Notes: generated by a model not told the origin, from the letters alone. 64,000 bases of DNA from Symbiotaphrina buchneri (GCA_001599915.1 BCIG01000033.1:62001-126000), one strand, 5' to 3'; counted from the stretch's first letter, positions 23,088 to 36,168 are shown. Program-made: numbers and translations.

Positions 23088-26000
23088 ATGACGGTCACTG
23101 AGAAGAAGAAGACATTCTTCAAAAAACTGCAACAATTCAAAGCGGACTATGGTCCTGCAACCTTTACTGAATATGAGTCGGAACGGACCGGCATGAGGAT
23201 GGTCGTTGTTGACCAGAAAGGACCGAAAGTGCAAGGATATTTTGCACTGGCCACAGAAATCCATGACGACTCTGGCGGACGTAAGTATCTGTTTCAACCT
23301 CTTGAAGAGTAGAAGTTGACGTACAATAGCCCATACTTTGGAGCATCTCGTGTTCATGGTAGGTTCCTCTTCCCACATGTCTAAAACATGCTTATGATAC
23401 TGCAGGGTTCGAAATCCTACAAATATAAAGGATTCCTTGACAAGCTTGCGACTAGGGCATATTCCAACACCAACGCATGGACTGCAACAGATCACACTGC
23501 GTATACTTTAGATACTGCCGGCTGGGAAGGCTTTGCACAAATTGTATGTTAGTCTCTACTGTGTGACTCCTTCCTAGCTGATATGATTAAGCTTCCTGTA
23601 TATCTGGAGCATGTGTTGCTGCCGACATTGACCGATGCCGGTTGTTATACAGAAGTACATCATATTGATGGCAATGGCCACGATGCAGGGTATGTCCAGT
23701 ATGCATCTTCATAGATGCAGTGACTGACTTTGACAAGGGTTGTCTACTCAGAGATGCAGGGGGTACAAAACACGCAAGAGGAGCTCATGGAACTCAAAGC
23801 AAAGAGGTTGATCTACCCCGAGGGTGTGGGCTTCCGATACGAAACCGGCGGAATGATGGAAGCTCTTCGCGTCCTTACTGCGGACCGCATCCGAGAATTT
23901 CACCGGGAGATGTACCAGCCCAAGAATCTCTGTCTCGTAATTATAGGTCAGGTCGACCACGACCATCTTCTTTCCATACTCGACAAGTTCGAGGCTTCAA
24001 TACTTGACGACATACCCCGCCCGGAGGCTCCTTTCAAGAGGCCATGGGTAGAGTCGAAACAACCACCGCCAATCCAGAAGTCAATCACCGAAACTGTGGA
24101 ATTTCCAGAGGAAGATGAGTCCACAGGTGAGATCATGATCGGCTTTCTCGGTCCTAGCTGCAATGATGTTTTGCAAAGTAAGTTTACCCCGACCTCTTAG
24201 AAAAGTGCAGGGAATGCTCATGCTTTTAGCATCCGCATTGCACACGTTACTTGTCTACCTTGCCGGATCGTCGATTTCTCTTTTGGAAAATACTTTGGTC
24301 GAGAGTGAACAGGTGACAAGTGCGGTGTATTACAATACCGAAGAACGACCAGATAGCGTTATATGGTTCCAGCTTGCTAGTGTAGCGACCGAGAAGCTCA
24401 AAGATGTGGAGCGTCGATTCTTCGAAGTTCTCAAAGAAGCCGCCTCAAAGCCTTTAGACATGGAGTATATGCTCGAATGTGTTCGCAGACAACGGCGTGC
24501 GATGAAATTCTATGCTGAAAGCTCCGGGTCTTTTTATTCGGAATCCATTATCTGTGACTTTCTCTTCGGGAACAGAGACGGCTCAACGCTGAGAGATCTT
24601 GGTACATTGGCTGAGTATGACGAGCTGGAGAGATGGGGAGACTCGGAATGGAGAAGCTTTCTAAAGAAGTGGCTCGCTGATGCGAACCATGTCTCAATCC
24701 TTGGTGTCCCATCCGCAAAGCTGTCAAAGAAGCTCAAGCTGGAAGAAAAGGCTCGCATAGAGGATCAGAAGAAGCGACTGGGAGAGGAAGGACTCAAGAA
24801 ATTGCAACAAAAGTTGGAAGAAGCGAAGGCAGAGAACGATAAACCCATACCTCCTGATCTGTTGGAACAGTTCAAGATTCCTGGAACGGACTCTATCCAT
24901 TTCATTCCCACGGTCACAGCGCGGTCGGGACTGGCACGCCAACTTGGATCACTTGATAATAGCATCCAAAAACTTGTCGACGAGGATAGAAGTCATCTGC
25001 CCCTTTTCATTCAGTTCGAGCATGTCCCAAGCAACTTTGTTCATCTTTCGGTCATCATATCCACCCAAGGAATCCCGATGCATTTGAAGCCCCTGTTGCC
25101 GGTCTTCCTCGACAACTTCTTCAACACTCCGGTGATGCGAGACGGCGAGCGGATCGAATTCGAGAAAGTTGTCACGGAGCTCGAAAAGGATACTGTGGGC
25201 TACAGCATCGACGGTGGTGGTGCAATGGGCTTTCCAGGCGCTCTGCGGATCTTGTTCCAGATTGAACCCTCAAAATACACCACCGCCATCCGATGGCTCA
25301 AATCAGTGATGTGGGACAGCATCTTTGACGAAGTCCGCGTCAAAGCTGCCGTGACAAAGCTACTAGCGGATATCCCGCAAGAGAAACGCAGCGGAGACAG
25401 CATGGCAACGCAAGTTGACTCGCTGCTTCACTTCTCGCGGGACTCATCCACTCGAGCACGCAACACTCTGGTCAAAGCCGTCTACCTCAAACGAATCAAC
25501 AAACTCCTTGCCACCGCTCCTTCTGCCGTCCTTTCAGATCTACAGACGCTGCGCGATTCCCTCTTCCGCTTCTCCAATCTGCGGCTCCTCGTTATTGCTG
25601 ACCTGGAGAAACTTCCTCATCCTAGCTCTGCCTTCGGCATCCTCGAGCCCAATCTGGACGCCTCGGAGCCCCTCGCCCCGATTGAGCCGGCCTCCGTGCG
25701 CCTCAGTGATGCTGGCAAGAATCCCGGCGGTCTTGCGTACATCATCCCTTTACCTACAATCGACAGCTCTTATTCCGTTCACGTCGCCAAAGGACCCAAT
25801 TCTTATACACACCCTCAACTCCCTGCCCTGATGGTAGCGCTTGCCTACCTCGATGCTGTAGAAGGCCCTATGTGGGGTGCAGTCCGTGGTACTGGCCTCG
25901 CCTACGGGACGCATTTCTCACGCAGCACGCTCGACGGCCTGCTCCGCTTCCACATCTACCGTTCGCCAGATGCCTCGAAAGCATTCACTGTAGCGCGGAA

Positions 26001-26577
26001 GGTCGTAGGGGACTTCGTGTCCGGGGAAACCCCTTTCGAGGGTCCGGCCCTCGAGGGCGCGATCAGCAGCATTGTAGTGCAGTTTGCGAATGAGCAGCCG
26101 ACAATGGCGAGCGCGGCGACGGTCAGCTTCGTGAACAGTGTCGTGCGTCAGGTGCCGAAGGATTACAATGGGGTCATGTTGCGGAAGGTGAGGGAGGTTG
26201 GAGTTGAGGAGATCAGAAATGTGTTGAGGGACGTGGTGTTGCCTGTGTTCAGACCAGAAACCAGCAACGTAGTCATTACATGTGCCCCGATCCTGGAGGA
26301 GGTACGTGATTATATATTCTCCTTGCTTTCTACGTTTGTTGAACTTCTACTGACCTCTCCTGGATAGTCTATCAAGAAGAGCCTGCAAGACGCCGGCTTC
26401 AAGCCTGAGCTCAGAACCTTGAGCTCCTTCCAGGATGACTACGGACTGAAGGCCCCTGAAGGGGATGAGGACGAGCTAGACGATGAGGGAGAGGATGATG
26501 AGGACGATGAGGATGGCGAAGATGATGATGAAGAAGAATCCGGGACAGAAGGAGACGAAGATGAAGAAGACGCATAG
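23088..26577 (+). CDS. M16-family zinc metalloprotease
   Basis: Peptidase of the insulinase/pitrilysin group, similar in layout to the yeast YOL098C family. Seven exons (23088-23280, 23330-23358, 23406-23543, 23592-23689, 23738-24177, 24230-26301, 26368-26577) give about 1059 residues; all junctions keep phase. Exon 2 is only 29 nt and carries the inverted zinc motif HxxEH in PHTLEHLVFM (His, Glu, His). A further ligand is probably the Glu in VVYSEMQG. The middle has a basic/acidic helical stretch (LKLEEKARIEDQKKRLGEE). The C-terminus ends in a long Asp/Glu run of about 45 residues, encoded mostly by GAT/GAA/GAG repeats. No signal peptide is evident, so a cytosolic protein is likely. Substrates are unknown. 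Confidence 0.92.
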
Positions 26578-26824
26578 AGATAAAGCCTAGAGATAGAGCG
26601 TGTCATTAGTATCACCTGCATCATGAAACTAAGCGAACGGATCATTCTCATGGCTTTCTGCAATGCTATAGTTTCGATCCTTCGAAGTGTCCCAAAATAT
26701 AAGCTCACTGGTATCTTGATGCTACTACGATGCGCCTCTGATGCGGTAAGACCAAGGCTCCTGACGCCCTTTCTTTTTTCCTCCCAAGCCATCCGAAAAG
26801 CTGTTTATACATCCTCGTTGCACA
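26578..26824. other. Convergent intergenic gap
   Basis: A 247-bp gap between the 3' ends of the M16 gene and the cotransporter gene. It should hold both polyadenylation regions. No other feature was seen. Confidence 0.5.
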
Positions 26825-29800
26825 TCACAAATTCATCGTTACGGTCATACTGTTGCTATGAACAAGCAACACGGGTGGAAGTCCCTGACAGAGAACCTCC
26901 AAATCGCTCAAATAGTCAATACTGTCCTTCTCGCTCTTGCAAGTCCCCTCGACAGGGCTCGGTAACGTTGTAAAAACAACTGCCGTTTCACCTGATTGTT
27001 GCGTTATGAGCTCGTTGAGTATAAGGTGCTGCGCCCGGCAGGGGAGGTCATTGAAGGATAATGGAATGGACTGAGGGGCCGGGAAGCCACGTGCTGGAGG
27101 TGGTTCTGCTGGCTGTGGTGCAAGCTGCGAAGGGATCACAGCAGGGCCAGGGGTCGGTGACGATCGGTTGTAGATGGATTGACCGCGGTTCCGTGACGGC
27201 GAAGGAGTGTTGGTAAACATGATTGATGGACCAGGACCTTCTTCTGTCGCGACGCGTGTCAAGGGTAGTGGATCGGAGGTGAACTTCGGGATAGACGATT
27301 GCCGGACGATAGGTGGGTGGTCCAATGTTGAAGATGGTCGATTCTGCGGGGTCTGTGGTGTTCCCGCTGAGCCTGATGCACCTTCTGCATTGTCGCCTGG
27401 ACGCAACGCCACCGTCTTGATATTCGAATCGGAAGCTGCCGCGGTTGCCTTGTTCTGAAGAGGTGGTCTGAGGCCGGTTGTAGCACCAGATTGTTTCGCA
27501 GCTTCTTCTCTGAAACGAGCTCTTTCCAGTAAAGGAGGACCAGCGAGGCTGTCACCATCACTGCGTCTTCTAGTGACCTTGCGTTCCGGTATGCGAGCCT
27601 CGAGATCTTCATCCTCATACTCATCAATGTCGTTCTCACTTGCAGCACTCGCTTCTGAAGCATCATCTCCTCCATATTCGGAGCCGCTTGACTCGTCGCT
27701 CTCACTGGAACTGCCCTCTTGTTTATTGACGAGATCCAGCTGTAGTCGATGCGTCCGCATTCCAAGACTCACCCCAAGCCCACTGAGTCCACTCATTGGA
27801 TGACGGCGTTTAGGTTTCCGCAGGAACTTCTTAAGTCGCTCAAAACGCTCGACCTTAAGATCTCTAGGACCTTGTTGGAAGGTTGCTTGAGGCCATTGTA
27901 CGCCAGCAGTTAATATGTCCTCCACTCTCGAAAGCTCTTGACTTGCAGTAAGATTCCCACCATGGCCTCTGATTTGTTGAACCTCACGCCACCATGCCTC
28001 ATTTTTTAGAACAACCTCCACGTCTTGGGCTGCCTCGGTCCGTTCGGAAGAAGTAGATCCATTTACTATGACCTCGTAGGTGTGTAGATCCCCAGAGGCA
28101 AGCCAAAATACGAGCACCTCAGCTTGAATCCTTAGGTTTTGAAGCAAAGTCTTCACTCTGGTTCGCTCTTCCTCCACTTCGAATTCATACTCCACAAAAA
28201 CAGCAACGCGAAGTTTGTACACCTTTTTCCATCTGCTGACGGTGTTCAAGATGCAACCTAACTGTAGGATAAGCGTATAGGTGTCGAAATTTGTCGTAAG
28301 CACATTCTGTTTCTTGTCGCCTTCCTCAGCAATTTCTGCAGACATCTGGATCGGCCACAGGTCAATATAATGCTTCGTGTTGTCTCCTTTGGGATCAGGG
28401 AGCTCAAGCTCCTGGAACCCCTTTGCGATAGCTACATTGATCTGTAATCTCAGGAGCAAGTCCTCCAATATAGTAACGTATGTGGTAGGGCTTATCAAGC
28501 TGCTGGTTCTGCTGCTATTAGGGGGTAGTACGTCTTCCGCTCTGGCTTCTTCTGACGGTATCCTTGATGGCTTCCTTCGCTTGAGGGAATCCGCACCGGA
28601 AGGGCCATCTTTTGCGCGACTACCCGGCCTCGATTCTGGCAGCGACGGGACGTCAACAAGTGGTTGCTTTTGACGGTAATCGTTCAGATTGTATCCACCG
28701 AGAACGACAATATTCGGCCTCATGCCTCCAAGTCCAGCGCTCAAGACAATGTTTCGTGTCCCCCATTCGACCGCTGGTGAGATGGCAATGTTCACGAATG
28801 CCTTAATGCGGGATAATTCGATGTATCTTGACCAAGCAGCTTGTTGCTGGCGAGCTTCCGGCACAGCGGAGCCAAAATCTGGAGCAACAATAACGTGACC
28901 CAGAACGAACAATCCACCTTTCTTCAGAGAGTTACAAAACTGAATCAGTTTGTATTGACGTCGTGGCTCATTGATGAAGAGCAGAATCTGCGGCCGCCAA
29001 AACTTGACATGCTCCTGACGAAGCCGTAGGAGGTACTTTCGCACCTGGTGATAAATGAGGCTTTGGCTCACATCCCCCCATGGCTTTGGTGGTGTGGTAT
29101 AATGGATGATCAGAAAGAGGGCTATCAAGACACTGACACAGCCTGAAGCATAGACGCCATCGACAAAGAACATGGTAGCCCCACTGACGACGGTCCCGGC
29201 AGCTGCGGTCCACCAATTAAAGTAGTGGAAGGAGGGTCTAAAGTTGGGCGCCGAACTGATCTTGAGCAAGAAGCACGCCAGATTCATAACTAAGAATGTC
29301 ATCAAATATGCCATGGTGATCAGGTTGGCTATCTCGTTGAGGTCAGTCAGCATACTCAGCTGGGTTATGACCCATGTAATCAGGATGGCATATATAGGCT
29401 CATCATTCTTCTTCGTGCCTTGGCCGAAGAACGACAGGCCCGGGATGATCGTATCCCTTGCTAGAGCTTGGAGAAGTTTTGCTGAACCAATGACACCCAT
29501 CAAGGTTGAGAACGTAGTTGTAGCGATCTCTCCAATTAGGACGATTATGCCCGAGACATTCACCTTTGACAATTAGTATTCTGCACGTTGATCACAAAAG
29601 CGCCGACTCACATCTTGTATGATATTGACATCGCTATAGAAAGACGGCCTAGTTATGCTTGCAGCCATAGCTAGTATAACCAAAGTATAGAGCAAAAATG
29701 TCAACCCAAGACCCCACAGTGTGCCCTTAGGTATAGCTTTGCTGGGATGCTTTAGATCTCCTGACATGCTAGCTCCTCTGTTATCTTGACGTTAGCACAA

Positions 29801-31048
29801 TCCCTTGACAGAGAGCCCACTCCTCTAATCACCCGGACTGGTACTTACGCAAATATACCACCAGTTGCGGGGAATAGGATGCCAAAAAGATCCTGAAAAC
29901 TTTCCTTGCCCTTAGTCTGGCTACCGTCGGCGCCTTTTGTAAACCGAGGCATTAGATTGTAACGGAGGGTGTTCGCGCTGAGGCCCGTATACTGAATGCC
30001 AAGCGACCGATCCTCGAAAGGCTTCATTATCAACGTGGAAAATGGAATGCTCAACGTCGATACCATAAGGATGAGCAGCAGCCAATTGCTGCACTTGGTG
30101 AAGAGTCCACTGCCGGCAAGACAGATAGCGGTACATAACGACAGGACCAAAGTACCCCACAGATACTGCCACCAAAAGCCTTGAGGAAGCCAGTGTGCCC
30201 AATTTCCAGTTAACGTGCCGAAGTTCTGCTTCAAACAGTCAATCAAGCCAACTGCATTCATTGCAGTGTTGAAGACGAAGCCCAAGTAGAAGACCACTCC
30301 GATTGACCCGCCAAATTCTGGACCAAGGGACCTCGAAATCAGGTAATAAGCGCCTCCACCGCGAACAGTACCATTCGTAGCAATCGCTGAGAGTGATAGG
30401 GTCGTCACAAGGTTGATGAGGTAACAAGCAATAAGCATGCCTAGAAATTGTTAGATGTAAGACACAAGCTCTGGGAGTGGGCGAGGGGAACGTACCGAAC
30501 ATGCCGAGAAACCCAGCCTGTCCTAATATCATCCCGAAACGCAAGAACATAAGAATGCTCAATACATTCAAGCTTGTTGGTACAAATACCCCTGAGAATG
30601 TTCCAAGCTTTCCTGACCCGCCAGTGGGTCGGCCACTCTTCTTCCGCCCGCCTTTTCCTCCATCTCTCTGGTTATCGGAATGTCCCTGCATCTGCGCCGT
30701 CAATGACAGCCTCCCTAACAGACCATGTCGAGAAGATTCTGCTGCATTCGTTGTCTTCCGCCTTGAGCCCGCTGGACGTTTATCATTTCCACTGCCGAAC
30801 CATCCTTGTCTCCAACCTGTAGGCTTCTGCTCCGCTCCAGGATGATTTTGTAGGGTTGAGGAATAGGACGGATCTCCACACTGTGGTACCAGTGGCTGCC
30901 CTGTGGTGGCAGGGGGTTCTTCCCGGTCAGGAGATTCTGGGACCAATATTGAAAGTCGACGATAATCAGGATTTCGTATCTCGTGCGCAGTTCGGGTCGC
31001 GAAATTCGACCTCGACCTGGGCAGAGTTGGTTTCTGTGGGCTCGCCAT
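26825..31048 (-). CDS. VHC1: Cation-chloride cotransporter (vacuolar VHC1 type)
   Basis: SLC12-family membrane carrier; the yeast relative Vhc1 moves K+ and Cl- at the vacuole. Four exons (31048-30496, 30440-29849, 29777-29612, 29563-26825) give about 1349 residues. Introns are 55, 71 and 48 nt, the last with a TACTAAT branch site. The N-terminus is basic and disordered; the transport core starts at GTFSGVFVPTSLNVLSILMF and runs through about twelve hydrophobic segments (NGTVRGGGAYYLISRSLGP, VNVSGIIVLIGEIATTTFST, HYFNWWTAAAGTVVSGATMF). A long cytosolic C-terminal domain has an acidic region (SSSESDESSGSEYGGDDAS) and Pro/Ser-rich parts. An earlier ATG at 31105 is possible; I chose 31048 (MASPQKPTLPRS). 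It is divergent from the AVT3 relative. Confidence 0.93.
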
Positions 31049-31920
31049 TTTGCAATTCAGAAATTGGCGCCCTTGACAATTCAGAATTTTCAACAGTAGG
31101 TCCAAGAGGCCATGGAGATCGCTGACAGCTTCGCCCGTGTCTCAAGCTCGAATTTTTGCTGCTATTTGACGTAACCAATTTGGTGGGCGACCAAGGTTCA
31201 AGGGATGACCTTCCCCGCGTTTCGTGGAACCCAACGGTGGGCTTTTCAATCTGGAATTTTAAGGTCCGCAAAAGGTGTGATCGAAAGCTTGTTGCCCATG
31301 TCAACCGCTCCTCCACGCTCTTCGCCCAAGGTTGGTGACGACTCGAACACCGGAGAAGTTCCTGTGATGCTCAAGTTCCAGATAAAAAATACGGTGCCTA
31401 AGACATGCGGATTGTTGATTTCTCGGCTTGACCTGCTTGGCTTGGGGGTCTGGATCTTGGGCGCGCTACCATGTCATGTGCGCTTGGCTTGGGAGCTACG
31501 ATCCGAAACGGACCAATGGCATCAGTTGCTATGAGGTAAATAGTCGCAAGGCGGCCAATCGAATTTACCTGCACCTACGACGCACTGAGGAAGTGCACAC
31601 TTTTTCCACCTGATCAAGTCATCAGGGTCTTTTGGACGGAATTCGGTGTCAAGATTACTCAGTCTGGTGTTGTCGTGTCGAAAGTTTCATTTGAGAGACG
31701 TCTTGTGCACATGTATGTCGTTGAGATAGGCCCAATTGACCCCGTGTTATCCTCTCTTTCCGCATTCGGAAGCTTGCCCGTATAGGTGCTGTGGGAGATG
31801 ATGCTGACAGGATATCGACAGAACACATTGTTTGAGTCAATTACCCAATGCCCCGTTATTCACTGCGACAGGCTTCATCCAAGCATCTTCAGAAATAGAT
31901 CACTCGTTCACTCCTAAGAA
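31049..31920. other. Divergent intergenic region, VHC1 / AVT3
   Basis: 872 bp between two start codons. Short frames only. A CCAAT word occurs near 31169. It is probably a shared promoter region for the two vacuolar transporter genes. Confidence 0.5.
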
Positions 31921-34335
31921 ATGGCAGATCCCGTGGATGGCTCTAAACCTCAGCCGGTCCCTGTCTCGTCCTCTCCCAAGCTCTCTTCATCCCAGCATTC
32001 AAGGAGCTTCAGTTCGAGAGTAGCTTCCACCGCACGCTTGGCAGCTTCTCCGATCACGTCAAGCCAAGGTGGATCTCCAAGGCATTCTCAAGCGCCAACT
32101 CCTAGACTCGATATTGGCGGTCAAGGCTCTCAGACGCCGTTGGCAGGTGCCGAGGGATCGGGCTCACTCCCTGGCCCAGGACGATCTGCCCTGGCACAGG
32201 CCTTTCAGGGCTCCTTAGGGAAGAACTCACCGCCTATGAGCTCTTCTCCAAAGCAGCGAACGTCATCACAAGTTGGTGGTTCTGGTACTGTTCGGAGCAA
32301 TTACGGATCCATCGGGGGACGATCGGCCCAGCTCAGGCCTGGGCTACCATTGGAAGATCATGAAGTTGTCAAACGACATCTGGTACAACCTGCAAGCACT
32401 TCGCCGTCAAAGTACGATGCTAGTAGTGACGCGGCCTCCGAGCACAGTCAGTCCATACTCGGCGGAAAGAACAAGGCCTCCTCGACAAATCTGAAAGATC
32501 AGAGCCGGCCTCTCTTATCTGGAGACGGAGATGAATTCTCAAGCTTGAAGCTGCAAGGTGGTGACACCACAAGAGAAATATACCGCTGGACTGAGGAAGC
32601 AGAGGCAAATTCACAAGGGAGAGGCAGGGCGCAAAGAAGTCGGAGTTTTAATGTGTTGAGGCCGGAAGCAGAGGACGAAGTGCTTGACATCAACTCAATC
32701 AAACAGCCAGGCGGATTCCGCCGGAATTACTTGCGAAGAGCTGCAGCGAGTCCTTCACCTACTGGTAGAGGCAACATTGGCCTCCGTCCGGGTGGAACCG
32801 ATGCTCCACCGCCGCCTAGGCCAAGAGGCCAGATTTTCACACAAACAACTTTATTGAATTTTTGACGCTCTACGGTCATTTTGCGGGTGAAGAGCTGGAA
32901 GAGGATGATGAAGCACTGTTTCCAAATGAATATTTCCCACCTTACGAACCAGGAGAAGCTACAGACGAGGATGCAGGACCTGGCGAAGAGAGTGGTTTGC
33001 TCACACCCCGGACACCTGGCGGTCGAAAACGGAAGCGAGATCATCCAGCTGCCACGAACGGTACTTGGGGCGCTGTGTTACTGCTGTTGAAATCTTTCGT
33101 GGGAACCGGTGTGCTTTTCCTACCAAGAGCTTACTTGAACGGCGGCATGCTCTTCAGTAACCTAGTGCTTCTGGCAGTCGCGCTGCTAAGCTTCTATTGA
33201 TTCATCCTACTTGTGAGGACGAGGCTCGTCATTGACGGGTCGTTCGGTGACATCGGTGGTGTCCTTTATGGCAAGTGGATGCGCGCGCTCATCCTCGGAT
33301 CGATCGTACTCAGTCAAATCGGCTTTGCCTCTGCTTACATTGTCTTTACCTCCGAAAACCTTCAGGCCTTCATCCTTGCCGTCTCCAAATGCAAGACGTA
33401 CATAGACATAAAGTTTATGATCATGATGCAGCTCATCGTCTTTCTTCCCCTTTCTCTGGTACGAGACATCAGCAAGCTTGGTTTTACTGCCCTCATCGCC
33501 GATATTTTCATTCTTCTTGGACTGATCTACCTCTATTACTACGACATCTTTACTCTCGTGTCCAACCATGGAATGTCCGACATCAAAAACTTCAATCCCG
33601 ACAGCTGGACACTTTTCATCGGCACTGCCATCTTCACGTTTGAAGGCATCGGCCTCATCATTCCAATTCAAGAGTCCATGAAGAAGCCAAGGAGCTTCCC
33701 TTCCGTTCTGGGGGGCGTCATGATTGTGATCACCATTATCTTCCTGAGCATGGGCGCACTCTCCTATGCCGCGTTCGGCAGCAAAACTCAAACAGTCGTG
33801 ATTTTGAACCTGCCTCAGGACGACAAGATGGTCAATGGTGTTCAATTCATCTACTCCTTGGCCATTCTGTTGTCAACACCGCTGCAACTATTCCCGGCGA
33901 TCCGGATTACAGAGAATGAGCTCTTTACAGGAAGCGGCAAGTACAACCCATACATCAAGTGGAAGAAGAATGTGTTCCGCTTCTTCGTCGTCATGTTGTG
34001 TGCAACACTCGCTTGGGCCGGTGCTGGAGATCTGGACAAGTTTGTCTCCCTCGTCGGAAGCTTTGCGTGTGTGCCGCTGGTCAACATCTACCCGGTAAGT
34101 GATATCGTCTTGTGGCTTGATTTAAATGCAGATCTGACCAGTCCTGCAGCCCCTCTTGCATCTCAAAGCAGTTCCGCGCAAGCGGTGGCAGAAGATTGCC
34201 GATATCAGTCTGTGCATTTTCGGGTTTGTCATGATGGCCTACACGACCGTCCTCACAGCCAAGAGCTGGGTGAGCAACTCTCCATCGAAGGGGCCAGGCT
34301 ATTGCGATGAGCAGAGCGGAAAGCTTGTATGGTGA
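31921..34335 (+). pseudogene. AVT3: AVT3-type vacuolar amino acid transporter, damaged
   Basis: Relative of the AVT3/AVT4 carriers that export neutral amino acids from the vacuole. A Ser/Pro-rich N-terminal part (about 300 residues from ATG 31921) is followed by the transport domain (TWGAVLLLLKSFVGTGVLFL, GSIVLSQIGFASAYIVF, FEGIGLIIPIQESMKKP, FACVPLVNIYP). The last intron is 34095-34149, and the final exon ends at TGA 34333-34335. Two defects were seen. The frame changes between about 32764 and 32850, just before NNFIEFLTLYGHFAGEELEE. A TGA at 33198-33200 sits inside the membrane segment ALLSFY-FILLV, where the family has an amino acid. A 68-nt intron (32765-32832) could explain the first defect but has weak signals; a CA slip in TTCACACAAAC fits equally. 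Nothing explains the second. Either a young pseudogene or sequencing error. Confidence 0.8.
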
Positions 34336-34592
34336 GATGCTGTGCCTAGGATGGGTAAACGGACTCTCCGCAGGAGCCAATGTAGACTTCCCAAGGACTA
34401 CCAAGGACGGCGTCTTTCCATAGACTCTGTTTTAGTCTCATAGACCGGTAAAATATATATTATAGACCTGAAGCCGATATCCAGGGGTCTCCATCCCAGG
34501 TAAACACTTGAACGGTAGCTGTTTTTACAGTCATCCCCGACCGACTTGCCCGTCTATATGTCTATCAACAGCCAATCCCTTGCTCTATAAAT
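34336..34592. other. Convergent intergenic gap
   Basis: 257 bp between two gene ends. It is AT-rich in places (around 34446-34465). No coding frame was seen. Confidence 0.5.
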
Positions 34593-35779
34593 CTATGGTG
34601 CCGAATAGCTACTCGGCACATCCGACATGGCAGTCCTCTGAACCTCCTTCTGAGCTTCAACATCCCCGAACTGTGCCCTCCACTCCTGCACCATATCAAT
34701 CGTGACATTACATCCTCCACAGACCACAATGACCACCCGGCTATCCTCCTTCAGGCCCTTGACCACCTCCTTCAGCCGGCCCAGATACACCAACGCCAGA
34801 CACACCGCACACGCCGGCTCCACCAGCACGCGCTCGTCGTCGGCAAACCTCCACACACCCATCGCCGCCTCGGCGTCTGAAAGCACGACACTGCTAACAT
34901 TGTCACGCTGCCCGAACTCGAACGCTTGCGAACACACGCGCGTCGCGCCGAGGGATTTGGCGATGCTGGTGATGCCGGGCAGAGTGATCAGCTCACCAGC
35001 CTGCAGGGCCTGGGCGAGGGAGTCGGCACCCTGAGTCTCGAGAGCCGCGACAGGAACAGGCTTATCCCACCCCTGGGCTTTCTGAGCTGCGTCCAGACCC
35101 AGCATGGCGCCGCAGAAGAGGCCCCCGCCGCCGACAGAGCAGAGCAGCGCATCGGGCCTCCCATCGCCGCCCGCTTCCGTGTACAGATCCTGCACTATCT
35201 CCTCGACCATCGTCGCATTTCCCTCCCAGACGGCACGATCATCAAACGGCGGCACGTACACGGCGCGCTCGCCCTTAGCTTCCGCCCGCGGAATCAGCTC
35301 CTGCCGCAGATGCGCATCCGCCTCGGCCCAGCTGGCGCCGATCTGCACGACGTCCGTGGCCCCGGCTGCGCGCAGTTTGGCGACCATGCGCGCGGGCGTC
35401 GAGAGGGGGACGACGATCGTGCAGGGTTGTTGGAGGGATTGCGCTGCGTGCACGCATGCCAGCCCCGCATTGCCGCCTGACGAGCAGTAGAAGTGTGTTT
35501 TCTGAGGCGGGAGGGAAGAGGACGAGGGCTCGGGCAGGCTCGCCAGGAGATAGTTCCCAATTCCCCGTGCCTTGAAAGAGCCAGGCGGCTGTAGGTGCTC
35601 GAGCTTAAGGTAGATCTGGCTGGGGTGGAGTGTCAGCTTGTGCCGCCGGCTGGATGTTGACTGGAAGGGAACTTGGGCAATTACCATCCTGCAGCGGTCG
35701 AAAGGGCAGCCGAGCGTATGAGTGGCGTGCGGATCCAGGGTTTCCTGCGGCCCTGCGCCGATTGATCTCCAGCCGTCAT
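34593..35779 (-). CDS. L-serine/threonine dehydratase (CHA1-like)
   Basis: PLP enzyme that deaminates L-serine (or threonine) to pyruvate (or 2-oxobutanoate); probably catabolic. Two exons, 35779-35685 and 35619-34593, with a 65-nt intron (GTAATT to CCCCAG), give about 373 residues. The join AAG-C-QIYLKLEHLQPPGSFKARG is exactly the expected family sequence. The PLP lysine is in SFKARG. The phosphate loop is SSGGNAG and the glycine loop is SVGGGGL. N-terminal PWIRTPLIRSAALS is the usual family start. Length and motifs match fungal catabolic serine dehydratases. There is no C-terminal ACT regulatory domain, so it is not the biosynthetic threonine dehydratase. Confidence 0.92.
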
Positions 35780-36168
35780 GTTCGTGTTAATGTGGTGGAT
35801 GTTGATGCTGCTCGTACTGTCCTCTGCAGGCTAGCAAGGCGGGGCAAGGCTGGGGAGACCAACGCTTCTTTAAAAATCTCCTTATATATTTCTTATAGAT
35901 CCTCCACATATTTTCTTTTCTTTATCATTATTAGAGTCTAAGCTGACTTCTAGATAATAGTAATTTGAGTAGTCAATGATTTTCAGCATAAAAATCGTAT
36001 ATATGTAATCGTTGGCAGTCCTTCTCTATCTACAGGACTTGTGGAGAGCTTGGGGAACCTCAATCTCCCATTTGCACAGCCACTTGACTGTCAGCCTGTT
36101 ATGGTAGGTAACACGGGTTGATGCCCGGAAAAGTACTTTGAGATCATGACAGAACCGCGGGCTTCTCT
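35780..36168. other. AT-rich intergenic island
   Basis: Between the dehydratase start and the HET gene. The part from about 35870 to 36010 is visibly AT-rich (TATATA, TAATAG and AAAATC words), unlike flanking DNA. It may be a decayed, RIP-mutated repeat remnant or a plain AT-rich promoter. No element ends could be defined. Confidence 0.45.

Noticed and set aside
23405-23418. GGTTCGAAATCC, which resembles a tRNA B-box
   Set aside because: It lies in exon 3 of the M16 gene; no A-box or cloverleaf fits around it.
26439-26792. Ser/Pro-rich minus-strand frame
   Set aside because: Antisense of the acidic tail of the M16 protease.
32765-32832. 68-nt intron to explain the AVT3 frame change
   Set aside because: It restores frame, but the donor (GTAGAG) is weak and no clear branch site is present; kept only as an alternative.
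33207-33845. 212-codon minus-strand frame
   Set aside because: Antisense shadow of the AVT3-type transport domain.
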